A stretch of DNA of 64,000 bases from Helicobacter turcicus (GTDB lineage: Bacteria > Campylobacterota > Campylobacteria > Campylobacterales > Helicobacteraceae): NCBI RefSeq assembly GCF_019711685.1, contig NZ_JAIGYQ010000004.1:1-64000 (forward strand). The letters are read 5' to 3'. Made by a program: the position numbers and the translations under genes. The notes beneath the pieces were generated by a model. It was not told the DNA's origin. It did no database searches and saw nothing but the letters and a program-made list of their open reading frames with translations. Positions 46,330 to 55,206 of the stretch are shown here, in pieces (position 1 is the first letter of the stretch; each line of letters opens with the position of its first letter).

Positions 46330-47409
46330 ATGAAAATTCTATTAACTGCAAACGATATTACAATAGGCGGAGGTTTAGAAAGGGTTGTTTGTAATTTAGC
46401 AAATGCCTTTAATGAACTTGGGTTTAATGTGGAAATTCTTAGTTTTTATAATTCTGGTGGGGGGGGGGGGTGTAAGTTTGATTTAGATTCTAATATCAAG
46501 CTTACATTTTATGAAGCAAAGTTTAATGTCCATAGCAAAAACTTTATTTTAAAAGCCTTTACAAAGACTATTTATAGGCTTTTTGTGGCGGCAAGATTAA
46601 AAGCTTTATATAAAGATAAAGATTTTATTATCCACAATTGTTATTTTTATCCCTTATTTAAAAATAAAAAGACAAAATACATTAAAATCAAGCATTCGGA
46701 TTTTAAAAATACCTACACTTATAAAGATAAAATTTTTGATGCTTTGGTCGTGATTTCTTTAAAAGAAATGCAACTTTGGCAAAAGAAATTTAATAATGTT
46801 TATTATATTCCTAATTTTATGCCTACTTTAGCAAAACAAGAAACAAATACGCGCACCAAAACACTATTAAGTATAGGCAGAATGAGTGAAGATGATATAA
46901 AAGGTTTTGCGCGTTTGATAGAAATTTGGTCTTTGTTGAGTGGGGAGAAGGATTTTAAAGAATGGAAGCTTGTTATAGTAGGCGAGGGTGAATTTAAACC
47001 AAAGCTAGAAGCTCTCATTAAACAAAAAGGCTTATCAAACTGCATTTTGAAGCCTTTTACAAAAAACATCAAAGAAGAATATTTAAATGCTAGCATTTAC
47101 TGCTTAAGCTCTTATAAAGAAGGCTTACCCACTGTTTTACTTGAGGCTTGTAGTTTTGCCCTGCCTTGCGTTGCCTTTGACATTCTTACAGGACCTAGTG
47201 ATATTATAGTTGATGGAAAAAGTGGTTTTTTAATCTTAGATGGGGATTTAAAAACTTACGCGAATAAACTTAAACTTTTGATGAGTGATGAGAGTTTAAG
47301 AAAAAATTTTGGGCAAAATGCACGGCAAATTGTTAGTGAAAAATTTTCTAAACTTAAGATTTTAGAAAAGTGGCTTGAGCTTTTTAAACTTTTACAAAAT
47401 AAAGCTTGA
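46330..47409 (+). CDS. Phase-variable glycosyltransferase family 4 protein (in frame)
   Basis: A 359-residue GT-B glycosyltransferase. The N-terminus (LLTANDITIGGGLERVV) is the acceptor-binding half. The donor half has LLSIGRMSEDDIKGF and the E-x7-E type motif in SSYKEGLPTVLLEACSFALP. A G12 tract (46459-46470) encodes glycines in the N-terminal domain, and at this length the frame is open, so the gene is ON. AAGGAG precedes the ATG. The glycan product is unknown. Confidence 0.88.
   Translation: MKILLTANDITIGGGLERVVCNLANAFNELGFNVEILSFYNSGGGGGCKFDLDSNIKLTFYEAKFNVHSKNFILKAFTKTIYRLFVAARLKALYKDKDFIIHNCYFYPLFKNKKTKYIKIKHSDFKNTYTYKDKIFDALVVISLKEMQLWQKKFNNVYYIPNFMPTLAKQETNTRTKTLLSIGRMSEDDIKGFARLIEIWSLLSGEKDFKEWKLVIVGEGEFKPKLEALIKQKGLSNCILKPFTKNIKEEYLNASIYCLSSYKEGLPTVLLEACSFALPCVAFDILTGPSDIIVDGKSGFLILDGDLKTYANKLKLLMSDESLRKNFGQNARQIVSEKFSKLKILEKWLELFKLLQNKA
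46459..46470 (+). repeat. Poly-G tract G12 in glycosyltransferase gene
   Basis: Twelve G following GGT, read as four glycine codons. Loss or gain of one G would shift the frame after about residue 50. Confidence 0.9.
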
Positions 47410-47802
47410 ATTTTTTTGTAGATTTGTATTGCGTTATAGTTTCAAAGTTAGCTTGAGTTAGGAAACTTGCATTTTTATTCAAATGAGAGGATTTACAAAA
47501 ACTCTTAAGGCTTTTTAATGTTAGTCTTATTGTGATAAGGTAATGCTTGATGTGCCTTTTGTTCTAAAGGCTTAAGGCAAGGAGTTGGTATTTTTATTTT
47601 GCAATTTTTCTTATCTTTACAAATGGCACAAGCCTAGATTGCAGATAAAGTTTAGGTAAAAGAGATAAAATTTAAAGAGTAGGAGTTAAACACATTTGTT
47701 TTGTGCTATAATCCTCGCCTTATTCACTGCATTTGTTGCTGTGTTGTTTTCCGTGTGAAAAGCCCATAGCTAGCGCTACAATTCACTTTTAAAAAGTTCA
47801 AA
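47410..47802. other. 393-base intergenic region, promoter but no gene seen
   Basis: AT-rich. No open frame longer than about 15 codons and no tRNA fold was found on either strand. It contains a small hairpin (GCCTTT, six-base loop, AAAGGC) near 47559 and a strong extended -10 promoter at 47704-47712. The 80-base transcribed leader before the ATG at 47803 has no convincing ribosome site. Confidence 0.5.
47704..47712 (+). promoter_or_regulatory. Extended -10 promoter for the three-gene cassette
   Basis: TGCTATAAT is a perfect extended -10 element, followed by CCTCGCCTTA. The transcript would begin near 47719 and run into the gene at 47803. Confidence 0.6.
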
Positions 47803-48978
47803 ATGCCTACAAATACAATTTTTATGGGAGAGATTCCATTAGGAAAGCTCTTTTTTATGCGTCTTGAAAATGCATTTTTGCTCGCTTCAAGTAATGCTAC
47901 TATTGAAGTGGTGAGCGATTTTGATAACCTAGAATCCGAGCTTAGCGCATGGTGCCGTTTAAAAGGGGAGAAGTTTATTCAAAAAACTCCTTTAAAGCAT
48001 TGTTTTGCTTATATATTCCAAAAACAATCCTTAAGTGCATTTCCATCTTTAAAAACCGACTCCATATTGTCCCTTGCGCCTAAGGCTTTTGGACTTACTG
48101 CAAGGGATTCTCTACCACAGATAGCAAGCCCAGAATATGACTTTATGTTAAACCATAAAGAAAGTATTTGGAGTGAGAATCTTAAACGTCTTTATGAAGA
48201 CTCCAAGTCTGCGCAGTGGAATGCGACAAGTGAAATTGAGTGGAATGCGATTCCAGCTTATGAAAAGGCGTTAGAATTTGCTATTGCTCAAGTTATGACT
48301 TACCTTGTAGAAAATGAGTTTTCAGCCCTTTATGTGCCTTCAAAATTCCTGCCAAAAATCTCACCTTATTACACAGAAGTGCCTTTGTTGCTTTCAAGCA
48401 TTATTGGTGATGAGGCAAGGCATATTGAAGTTTTTATCAAACGTGCAAAAGCCACAGGTTTGGGATTACAATATTCTACGCTAACTACACAACAAAGCCT
48501 TTGGACGCTATTTCGTGAGGAAAATTATTTTGTATCTAGTTTTTTATTGCACATTATGGGTGAGGGGACTTTTGTAGATTTACTCCATTTTCTAGAAGAC
48601 CATATTTTAGATGCGCCAACAAAAAAACTTTTGCGCCTTGCAAGAAAAGATGAAATGCGTCATGTCGCTTATGGAATGGCGCATATCAAGCAGGGCTTAA
48701 GTAGCAATCCTAGTAAAATTGCTCTTTTAAAACGTTCTGTGTTAGAGCGTAGAAGCTATTTAGATGAATTAAGTGGGGAATCTACACTGCTACTAGAATC
48801 CTTAGCAGTAATTGCTGGGGGTGGCAATGCTCCAAATGCTTTAAAAAGAGGCTTTGAAGCCCTAGAGGAACTTAAGTATAAAATGGAGAAAAACCGCACA
48901 AAACGTTTGATTGAATGTGGAATTGATGAGGAACTTGCAAGGGAACTTAGCAAGGCGCACACACCAAATTTTATGTAG
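47803..48978 (+). CDS. Ferritin-like di-iron protein with possible N-terminal TusA-like domain
   Basis: A 391-residue protein. From about residue 140, a four-helix ferritin-like fold carries two EXXH-type pairs: GDEARHIEVF and KDEMRHVAYGMAHI. Additional Glu lie in VENEFSALY and GEGTFVDLL, together the ligand set of oxygen-activating di-iron proteins. DEARH plus a second E..H.AYG is typical of R2-like and AurF-like proteins. The first 75 residues resemble a TusA fold, but the sulfur-carrying Cys position reads Glu. It heads a cassette with a flavoprotein and a PhnD-like protein. No ribosome site is obvious; the substrate is unknown. Confidence 0.6.
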   Translation: MPTNTIFMGEIPLGKLFFMRLENAFLLASSNATIEVVSDFDNLESELSAWCRLKGEKFIQKTPLKHCFAYIFQKQSLSAFPSLKTDSILSLAPKAFGLTARDSLPQIASPEYDFMLNHKESIWSENLKRLYEDSKSAQWNATSEIEWNAIPAYEKALEFAIAQVMTYLVENEFSALYVPSKFLPKISPYYTEVPLLLSSIIGDEARHIEVFIKRAKATGLGLQYSTLTTQQSLWTLFREENYFVSSFLLHIMGEGTFVDLLHFLEDHILDAPTKKLLRLARKDEMRHVAYGMAHIKQGLSSNPSKIALLKRSVLERRSYLDELSGESTLLLESLAVIAGGGNAPNALKRGFEALEELKYKMEKNRTKRLIECGIDEELARELSKAHTPNFM

Positions 48979-48988
48979 AATCTTTTGT

Positions 48989-49009
48989 GGTAACGTAAAT
49001 TACGTTATC
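48989..49009. promoter_or_regulatory. Inverted repeat between cassette genes 1 and 2
   Basis: TAACGTAA and TTACGTTA are arranged around one A, extended outward by a G-T and a G-C pair. It lies ten bases after the di-iron gene stop and 60 bases before the next ATG. It could be an operator or a transcript hairpin limiting read-through. Confidence 0.35.
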
Positions 49010-49068
49010 CCAAAGGGTTTATATCCTTTAAAATCCGTGTGATTATTTAACACAAAAAAGGAGCTTAA

Positions 49069-50193
49069 ATGCTAAAAAAAGAAACAATTTTGGAATCCAC
49101 GCTTGCTTTTGGTAAGAAATATGTCGCCCCCCTAACGCAAGAAGCAGACAAGGAGGGAAAATTTCCCAAATCCGCTTATGATGCACTACGTAAAGAGGGT
49201 TATATGGGACTTTTAGTTCCAAAAGAATATGGAGGCTTAGGTGGTGGAAACTATGAACATACGCAAGTTTGCTATGCTCTAGCGCAATACTGCGCAACAA
49301 CGGCACTTTGCTATATGATGCACAACACTTCTGTGGCTGGACTTTGTGCAACAGGCTCTGAAGCACTAAAGCAAGAGTTTTTGCCAAAAGTTGCTAAAGG
49401 TGAGATTGCTTTCGCGCTTGCTTTTAGTGAAAGTGGTTCTGGGACACACTTTGGAGAACCTGATATTACAGAAGAGGTCAATGGAAAAGACAGAATTCTA
49501 AAAGGGCGCAAAAGTTTCGTAACTTCCGCTAAACATGCTGATTATTATTTGACTTATACAAATTCTTGTCAAAACAAAGGGACTAAGAACATTTGGCTTG
49601 TGCATAAAGATTCTAAAAATCTTTTGCATGAAGAGAATGTATGGAATGGTTTAGGAATGCGAGGAAATGCGTCAGTGCCGGTGCAGTATAATGGTGTGAG
49701 TGTAAGCGAGGCTTTAAGAATTGGCGATGAAGGACAAGGAGAGAGTGCTGCAGGAGCAGTTTTAATGCACTTTGTAACAGGGCTTGCAGCGGTGTATAGT
49801 GGGCTTGCAAAAGCTGCGTATGATTGCGCACTAAATCACACAAAAACAAGACAATATACAAACAAAACTTCCCTTAGCGATGTGGAGCTTGTGAGAATCC
49901 ATTTAGCAGATATGTATGCTAAGACACAAAGTGGAATCGCATTAGCTCTTGATGCGGCAAATAGCTTTGATAGAGGGGCTGAAGATGCAGTTCCTAAAAT
50001 CTTTGCTTCACGTATTAATGCAACACATAATGTTATGGAGGTTTGCACACTTGCAATGCGTCTAGGTGGAGGAAAGGCTTATAGCAAACTCTTACCACTA
50101 GAGCGTTATATGCGTGATGCGCTTGCTTCACAAGTTATGGCACCAAGTCTTGATGTGCTAAAAGTTTGGTTAGGCGATGCAATTACAAAATAA
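49069..50193 (+). CDS. Acyl-CoA dehydrogenase-fold flavoprotein without the usual catalytic Glu motif
   Basis: A 374-residue protein of the acyl-CoA dehydrogenase fold: GLLVPKEYGGLGGG, the FAD region ALAFSESGSGTHFGEP, and the C-terminal RLGGGKAYSKLLPLERYMRD. The family's YEGT catalytic loop reads MAPS here (SQVMAPSLDVLKVWLG), so Glu is missing. Loss of that Glu is common in flavin monooxygenases sharing this fold, such as DszC or SfnB. Ribosome site AAAGGAG. It is nine bases ahead of the PhnD-like gene, so an oxidative reaction with the di-iron partner is plausible. Confidence 0.75.
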   Translation: MLKKETILESTLAFGKKYVAPLTQEADKEGKFPKSAYDALRKEGYMGLLVPKEYGGLGGGNYEHTQVCYALAQYCATTALCYMMHNTSVAGLCATGSEALKQEFLPKVAKGEIAFALAFSESGSGTHFGEPDITEEVNGKDRILKGRKSFVTSAKHADYYLTYTNSCQNKGTKNIWLVHKDSKNLLHEENVWNGLGMRGNASVPVQYNGVSVSEALRIGDEGQGESAAGAVLMHFVTGLAAVYSGLAKAAYDCALNHTKTRQYTNKTSLSDVELVRIHLADMYAKTQSGIALALDAANSFDRGAEDAVPKIFASRINATHNVMEVCTLAMRLGGGKAYSKLLPLERYMRDALASQVMAPSLDVLKVWLGDAITK

Positions 50194-50202
50194 AGGAATA
50201 TA

Positions 50203-51105
50203 ATGAAAACATTATTACTAGGAGCTGTTGCGTATGACCCTAAGGTTGTGCCAATTTGGGATATTATTAGGGATTATGCTAATGCAAATGCAGAGATTTT
50301 TGGGTGTAAATTAGACTATGTGCTTTTTAGTAATTATGAGAGGCAAGTGGATGCGTTGCTTAATGGGCATATTGATGTTGCTTGGAATACAAATGTGGCT
50401 TGGATTCGAACATTGCACGCAACACAAGGGAAAGCAAGAGCGTTAGTAATGCGTGATACAGATGTGGATTTTACTACAAAATTTGTTTGTAAAAAGGGAA
50501 GTGGAATCCAAAATATTGCAGATTTAAAGAATAAACGTTTTGGGCTAGGTTCAATGGATTCTGCACAAGCGGCAATTATGGGGTTGTATTATTTGCAAAA
50601 AGAATGCGCACAAGATGTTATTTTGCAAGAATTTGATTCTCCAGATGCGTGTGGTAGAGGAAAGAGCGATACGTTAAAGACTTCTAGCCTCTCTGTTGTG
50701 CGCCACAATAGTGATGTGGGTAAGCATGGAGATACAGGGAGAAGCGAATTTGAGATTTTAGAAGCAATCAAGGCTGGAGAGCTTGATGCAGGGAGTATTG
50801 GTTCAAGCACTTGGATTAGAATCTTACAAGAGGGTAGTTATCCAGATATTGAGAGTTTTTGGACGAGTCCGGGATATTGTCATTGTAATTTTTCTGTCAT
50901 GCCAAAATTTGATTCTAAGCTTGCAGAATCCTTTACTCAAATGTTGCTTAGTCAAAATGCCAAAAAAGATAATCCTGTGATTGCAAAAATGATGCAAATG
51001 GAGGGCTTGAATGCGTGGATTAGAGTTGGTGAGAGTGAGCTTAGGGCTTATGATATAATTTATAAGGCAATGGAAGAACAAAATCTTTTGAAAAACACCC
51101 TTTAG
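50203..51105 (+). CDS. PhnD/SsuA-type substrate-binding protein without signal peptide
   Basis: A 300-residue type 2 periplasmic-binding fold: LLGAVAYDPKVVPIWDII, the ligand-gathering ALLNGHIDVAWNTNVAW, LGSMDSAQAA and a C-terminal SPGYCHCNFSVMP. The start at ATG 50203 leaves no signal peptide or lipobox, so it should stay in the cytoplasm, unlike transport components. No permease or ATPase is adjacent. Cytosolic relatives can be enzymes or ligand sensors (the THI5/NMT1 family, for example). It completes the three-gene cassette. Confidence 0.7.
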   Translation: MKTLLLGAVAYDPKVVPIWDIIRDYANANAEIFGCKLDYVLFSNYERQVDALLNGHIDVAWNTNVAWIRTLHATQGKARALVMRDTDVDFTTKFVCKKGSGIQNIADLKNKRFGLGSMDSAQAAIMGLYYLQKECAQDVILQEFDSPDACGRGKSDTLKTSSLSVVRHNSDVGKHGDTGRSEFEILEAIKAGELDAGSIGSSTWIRILQEGSYPDIESFWTSPGYCHCNFSVMPKFDSKLAESFTQMLLSQNAKKDNPVIAKMMQMEGLNAWIRVGESELRAYDIIYKAMEEQNLLKNTL

Positions 51106-51653
51106 TTACGCGTAATTCTTATATTAGATAAGGTTAAGATTTCTTAGGTGCAAATTTTGCTTACTCTTAGAGTTCATCAAGGAGTGAGCAATAAGCACTT
51201 CTGATTCTACCAAATTAACAAATTTTTTGCTAGGCAATAGGCATTTTGTTGGTCTTAAAGTAATTTCACTCTCAATTCTGTAAAAACTTCTTTGGAATCT
51301 TTCAGGCTTGTTATCTACAAAGCCTGAAGAAAATATTTCTTGATTAAAAATTTATATTAAGGATAAAGCATTGTAATGGTAAGGGTAAAAAGATTTTGAA
51401 ATTTGCAAACAAAGTTTAATAAGTGTCAATGTGCTTTAAGATAATCAATTTAAAAGGTTAAGATAGTCTTTATTTAATAGAAATGGATACATTTTCTTTC
51501 TTTTTCTATAAACGGCAAAGATACTCCAAAGAAAAAGGTTGTGAATCCATCTATAAAGAGTATTTTGTGTTTAAGAACCACTTTTACAAAGTCTTGATTG
51601 TGAGAGGATTTTTAGGTAATTAAAATTTAGATTCTAATTTTTCAAAGTAGTAG
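51106..51653. other. 548-base intergenic region
   Basis: AT-rich, mostly without features. At 51106-51115 there is a TTACGCGTAA palindrome immediately after the PhnD-like stop. At 51301-51328 a 9-base hairpin TTCAGGCTT/AAGCCTGAA may end transcription, though its tail is not T-rich. A possible 46-codon ORF (51483-51623, plus strand) reads MDTFSFFFYKRQRYSKEK; it has no ribosome site and may be a relic. Confidence 0.4.
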
Positions 51654-51744
51654 TGGCGGACAGAGAGAGATTCGAACTCTCGGTAATCTTGCGACTACGC
51701 ATCCTTAGCAGGGATGTGGTTTCAGCCAACTCACCCATCTGTCC
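51654..51744 (-). tRNA. tRNA-Ser (anticodon GCT)
   Basis: Acceptor arms GGACAGA and TCTGTCC pair, and a CCA end is encoded. The anticodon stem CATCC/GGATG encloses the loop CTGCTAA with anticodon GCT, for AGC/AGT serine codons. A long variable arm and a T arm GAGAG-TTCGAAT-CTCTC are present, as expected of tRNA-Ser at 91 bases. Confidence 0.95.
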
Positions 51745-51803
51745 AAAAGAGTAAAAATAATGAGGCGTAATTATAGCAATTTTAAGTAAAAGAGAGCTTA
51801 AAA

Positions 51804-52874
51804 TTATGTGATTCCGCTATTTTGTAAGGCTTCTGCTTGGAAGTATGCCACGATTGGATCAATTACGGAATCTAAATTTCCACTTAGCATAATTTCTTCT
51901 AAGCTATATAGTGTAAGCCCAACGCGATGGTCTGTTAGTCGGTTTTGTGGGTAATTATAAGTGCGGATTCTCTCGCTCCTATCTCCGCTTCCTACTTGAG
52001 ATTTTCTAGTTTCTGCATTTTGCTCCATTTGTGCTTCAAGCTCTGCCTCATAGATTCTAGCTTTTAAGATTTTCATTGCTTTGTCTTTGTTTTTATGTTG
52101 AGATTTCTCATCTTGCATAGAAACACTAATGCCCGTTGGAATATGTGTGATTCTAACAGCGGAATCTGTGGTATTTACGCACTGCCCACCATGTCCTCCT
52201 GCGCGAAAGACTTCAATACGCAAGTCATTTGGGTTAATCACCACTTCTACATCATCTACTTCAGGCATTATTGCAACCGTGATTGCTGAAGTATGCACAC
52301 GCCCTTGTGATTCTGTGGCTGGAACGCGCTGCACACGATGTGTTCCGCCTTCATATTTTAGTCTTGAATATGCACCTTTGCCTTTTACAAGCGCAATGAT
52401 TTCCTTATAGCCCCCCACGCTATTTTCACTAGAGCTAATGATTTCTACTTTCCAACCTTTAAGATCTGCATAGCGCACATAGGAACGAAATAAATCTCCA
52501 ACAAAGATTCCAGCTTCATCGCCTCCTGTCCCTGCGCGCAATTCTAAGTAAATGTTTTTATCATCATTAGGGTCTTTTGGAAGTAATAAAACCTTGATTT
52601 CTGCTTCTAAAGCTATATTTTGTGATTCTGCTTCTTTAATTTCCTCCTTTGCCAAATCGCCTAATTCTTTATCATCTAGCAATGCCTTATTTTCTTCAAT
52701 GCTTCGGAGGTTATTAAGGTATCTACGCGCTTTTTCTACAAGTTCTTCTAAATCGCTTTGTTCTTTGCTAAGCTCTGTAATGCGCTTAATATCCTCTAAG
52801 ATATTAGGGTCTATGAGCAATGCGCTAATTTCATCATAGCGTTTGATGAAAGGTTGAAGTTTAGAAGCTAACAT
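51804..52874 (-). CDS. prfA: Peptide chain release factor 1
   Basis: RF1 reads UAA and UAG stops. The 356-residue protein has the GGQ motif in [19 protein letters not shown] and the [14 protein letters not shown] segment of RF1, plus the C-terminal [16 protein letters not shown]. Downstream of rpsT by 31 bases, the same pairing as in related genomes. Confidence 0.97.
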   Translation of the reverse strand: MLASKLQPFIKRYDEISALLIDPNILEDIKRITELSKEQSDLEELVEKARRYLNNLRSIEENKALLDDKELGDLAKEEIKEAESQNIALEAEIKVLLLPKDPNDDKNIYLELRAGTGGDEAGIFVGDLFRSYVRYADLKGWKVEIISSSENSVGGYKEIIALVKGKGAYSRLKYEGGTHRVQRVPATESQGRVHTSAITVAIMPEVDDVEVVINPNDLRIEVFRAGGHGGQCVNTTDSAVRITHIPTGISVSMQDEKSQHKNKDKAMKILKARIYEAELEAQMEQNAETRKSQVGSGDRSERIRTYNYPQNRLTDHRVGLTLYSLEEIMLSGNLDSVIDPIVAYFQAEALQNSGIT

Positions 52875-52905
52875 ATATAGGGTTTTAGGGGAACAAACGC
52901 TAATT

Positions 52906-53181
52906 TTAAGCGTTTGCTAGGGCAAGTTTTTTAACAGAAGCATTCAAGCGACTAACTTTTCTAGCGGCGGTGTTTTTAGTTAGTATTCCTTTGCTAACAT
53001 AGCTGTGGAAGTTTTGGTTGATTTGTCGCATTGTTTCTTGAGCTTTGCTTAAGTCTTTTGCATCAATTGCTTCTTTTAAAGCTCTTGTCATATTTTTAAT
53101 TCTTGTTTTGTAGTAGCGATTCCTTTCTGTGCGCTTTTTTGTCTGACGAATGCGTTTCTCTGCCGATTTATGATTTGCCAT
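52906..53181 (-). CDS. rpsT: 30S ribosomal protein S20
   Basis: A basic 91-residue protein starting [20 protein letters not shown], diagnostic of S20, with the helical C-terminus [19 protein letters not shown]. It is transcribed ahead of prfA and divergent from glmM. Confidence 0.97.
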   Translation of the reverse strand: MANHKSAEKRIRQTKKRTERNRYYKTRIKNMTRALKEAIDAKDLSKAQETMRQINQNFHSYVSKGILTKNTAARKVSRLNASVKKLALANA

Positions 53182-53261
53182 AGGGTATTAATCCTTTTGT
53201 AAAAAATTTAAGCTAAAATTCTATTTAATATTTTATTAAAAGCAAATAAAAAGGCGTAATT

Positions 53262-54599
53262 ATGAAGTTATTTGGGACAGATGGTGTAAGGGGTGAAGCA
53301 GGTGTGAAGTTAGACGCATTTTGCGCACTTAAACTTGGGATTGCAACGGGGATTTATTACAGAGAACATGCAAAAACAAATAGAGTCCTAGTGGGCAAAG
53401 ACACTAGGCGGAGTGGATACATGCTAGAAAATGCCCTTGTTAGCGGACTTACAGCAGTGGGTTATGAAGTGATCCAAATTGGACCTATGCCGACACCAGC
53501 AATTGCGTATTTGACAGAGGATATGCGTTGCGATGGAGGGATAATGGTTAGTGCTAGTCATAATCCTTTTATGGATAATGGAATCAAATTTTTTGGACGC
53601 AGTGGGTATAAGATTGATGAAAAAGATGAAGAGGCAATTGAGAAGATTTATAATGACTTAGGAATACTTGAATCTGCGCAAAAAAGAGGTAAAGAGATTG
53701 GCTCATCTAAGAGAATTGATGATGTTGTGGGACGTTATATTGTGCATATTAAAAACTCTTTCCCAAAAAACTTATCTTTGCATGGAATCCGTGTTGTGCT
53801 TGATTGTGCTAATGGGGCTGCATATAAGGTTGCGCCGACAATTTTTAGTGAGCTTGGAGCGGAAGTTTTTGTTATTAATGATTCTCCAAATGGTTTTAAT
53901 ATTAATGAAAATTGTGGAGCAACACAACCTTTAATGCTACAAGAAGAAGTGCGCCGTGTGCGTGCTGATATTGGATTTGCTCTTGATGGTGATGCAGATA
54001 GACTTGTAGTTGTTGATGAAAAGGGTGAAGTCGTCCATGGGGATAAACTAATAGGTGTCCTAGCCTTAGCTGCTAAGGAATCTAAAATGCTAAAAAATAA
54101 TGCCGTTGTTGCAACAATTATGAGTAATTACGCATTAGAGGAATTCTTAAAGTCTCATGGAATTGCGCTTGTGCGCTCTAATGTGGGGGATAAATATGTC
54201 CTTGAAGCAATGCTTGAGAAGAATTTAAACTTTGGAGGGGAGCAAAGTGGGCACATTATTTTTAGTGATTTTGCAAAAACAGGCGATGGATTAGTGAGTG
54301 CTTTACAGACAATGGCATATATTCTAAAGAGTAAGAAATGCGCTTCTAAAGCCTTAAATTGCTTCAATCTTTATCCGCAGATTTTAGAGAATCTTTCTGT
54401 AAAAGCTAAACCAAATTTAGAATCGCTAGAGAATTATGAAGTCTTTTTAAAATCTATTGCATCACAAAATATTCGTCATTTAATTCGTTATAGCGGCACG
54501 GAAAATAAATTGCGCATTCTGTTAGAAGGCAAAGATAAAAAGGTGCTAGAAAAAGCAATGCAGAAATGTGAAGAATACTTTAAGGATAAAATTTGCTAG
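53262..54599 (+). CDS. glmM: Phosphoglucosamine mutase GlmM
   Basis: GlmM converts glucosamine-6-phosphate to glucosamine-1-phosphate for peptidoglycan and lipopolysaccharide. The 445-residue protein has the phosphoserine loop [13 protein letters not shown], the metal loop [13 protein letters not shown] and GGEQSGHII, and the C-terminal [13 protein letters not shown]. GlmS, which makes its substrate, is at 60203. Confidence 0.97.
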   Translation: MKLFGTDGVRGEAGVKLDAFCALKLGIATGIYYREHAKTNRVLVGKDTRRSGYMLENALVSGLTAVGYEVIQIGPMPTPAIAYLTEDMRCDGGIMVSASHNPFMDNGIKFFGRSGYKIDEKDEEAIEKIYNDLGILESAQKRGKEIGSSKRIDDVVGRYIVHIKNSFPKNLSLHGIRVVLDCANGAAYKVAPTIFSELGAEVFVINDSPNGFNINENCGATQPLMLQEEVRRVRADIGFALDGDADRLVVVDEKGEVVHGDKLIGVLALAAKESKMLKNNAVVATIMSNYALEEFLKSHGIALVRSNVGDKYVLEAMLEKNLNFGGEQSGHIIFSDFAKTGDGLVSALQTMAYILKSKKCASKALNCFNLYPQILENLSVKAKPNLESLENYEVFLKSIASQNIRHLIRYSGTENKLRILLEGKDKKVLEKAMQKCEEYFKDKIC

Positions 54600-55081
54600 T
54601 TAAAAATTCTAAAAGTAGAATTTGGTTTAGCTTTTTCATTGCTTTGTGTGTCGTGCTCGTGATAGATCAAGCAATTAAATGGTGCTTTGTCTTAAATGGT
54701 TATAAGCATGGAGATAGGATTTATGCAACAGATGTGATTTCTCTGCTGCTTGTGTATAATAAGGGTGTGGCGTTTTCAATGTTTGCATTTTTGCAAGAGT
54801 GGTTGAAATACTTGCAAATTGCTCTTTTGGCTGGAATCTTTTTTTATTTATGGAAGCACGGAGAGATTCTAAGAGCGCATTGTATAGCACTTGGAATGAT
54901 TTTTGGTGCAGGGATTTCAAATGTTTTAGATAGGTTTGTCCATGGAGGGGTAGTGGATTATATCTTTTGGCATTATAAATTTGAATTTGCGATTTTTAAT
55001 TTTGCTGATGTGATGATTAATGTCGGCGTGGCATTTATTTTATTTAACGTATTTTTAAGAAAAGATAAAAGCGTGCTGTGA
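54593..55081 (+). CDS. lspA: Lipoprotein signal peptidase LspA
   Basis: LspA cleaves lipoprotein signal peptides, serving the lipoproteins seen in this window. The 162-residue membrane protein has the aspartyl motifs [14 protein letters not shown] and [11 protein letters not shown] and the N-terminal [11 protein letters not shown] at 54593 is the start, overlapping glmM by seven bases, with AAGGATAA upstream. Confidence 0.95.
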   Translation: MLVKNSKSRIWFSFFIALCVVLVIDQAIKWCFVLNGYKHGDRIYATDVISLLLVYNKGVAFSMFAFLQEWLKYLQIALLAGIFFYLWKHGEILRAHCIALGMIFGAGISNVLDRFVHGGVVDYIFWHYKFEFAIFNFADVMINVGVAFILFNVFLRKDKSVL

Positions 55082-55087
55082 TAGAAT
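55079..55087 (+). promoter_or_regulatory. Extended -10 promoter for tRNA-Val
   Basis: TGATAGAAT (TGN plus TAGAAT) begins at the lspA stop codon and lies 28 bases before the tRNA, so the tRNA has its own promoter. Confidence 0.5.
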
Positions 55088-55115
55088 ATGCGACTATTCT
55101 TAGATAAAATTAATA

Positions 55116-55191
55116 GGTCGCGTAGCTCAGTTGGTAGAGCACTACCTTGACATGGTAGTGGTCGCTGGTTCAAGTCCAGTCGTGACCACCA
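55116..55191 (+). tRNA. tRNA-Val (anticodon GAC)
   Basis: The acceptor GGTCGCG pairs with CGTGACC (one G-T pair); discriminator A and encoded CCA follow. The anticodon stem CTACC/GGTAG encloses TTGACAT with anticodon GAC. The T arm CTGGTTCAAGTCCAG is intact. 76 bases. Confidence 0.96.
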
Positions 55192-55206
55192 AACTCCTTT
55201 AATCCA

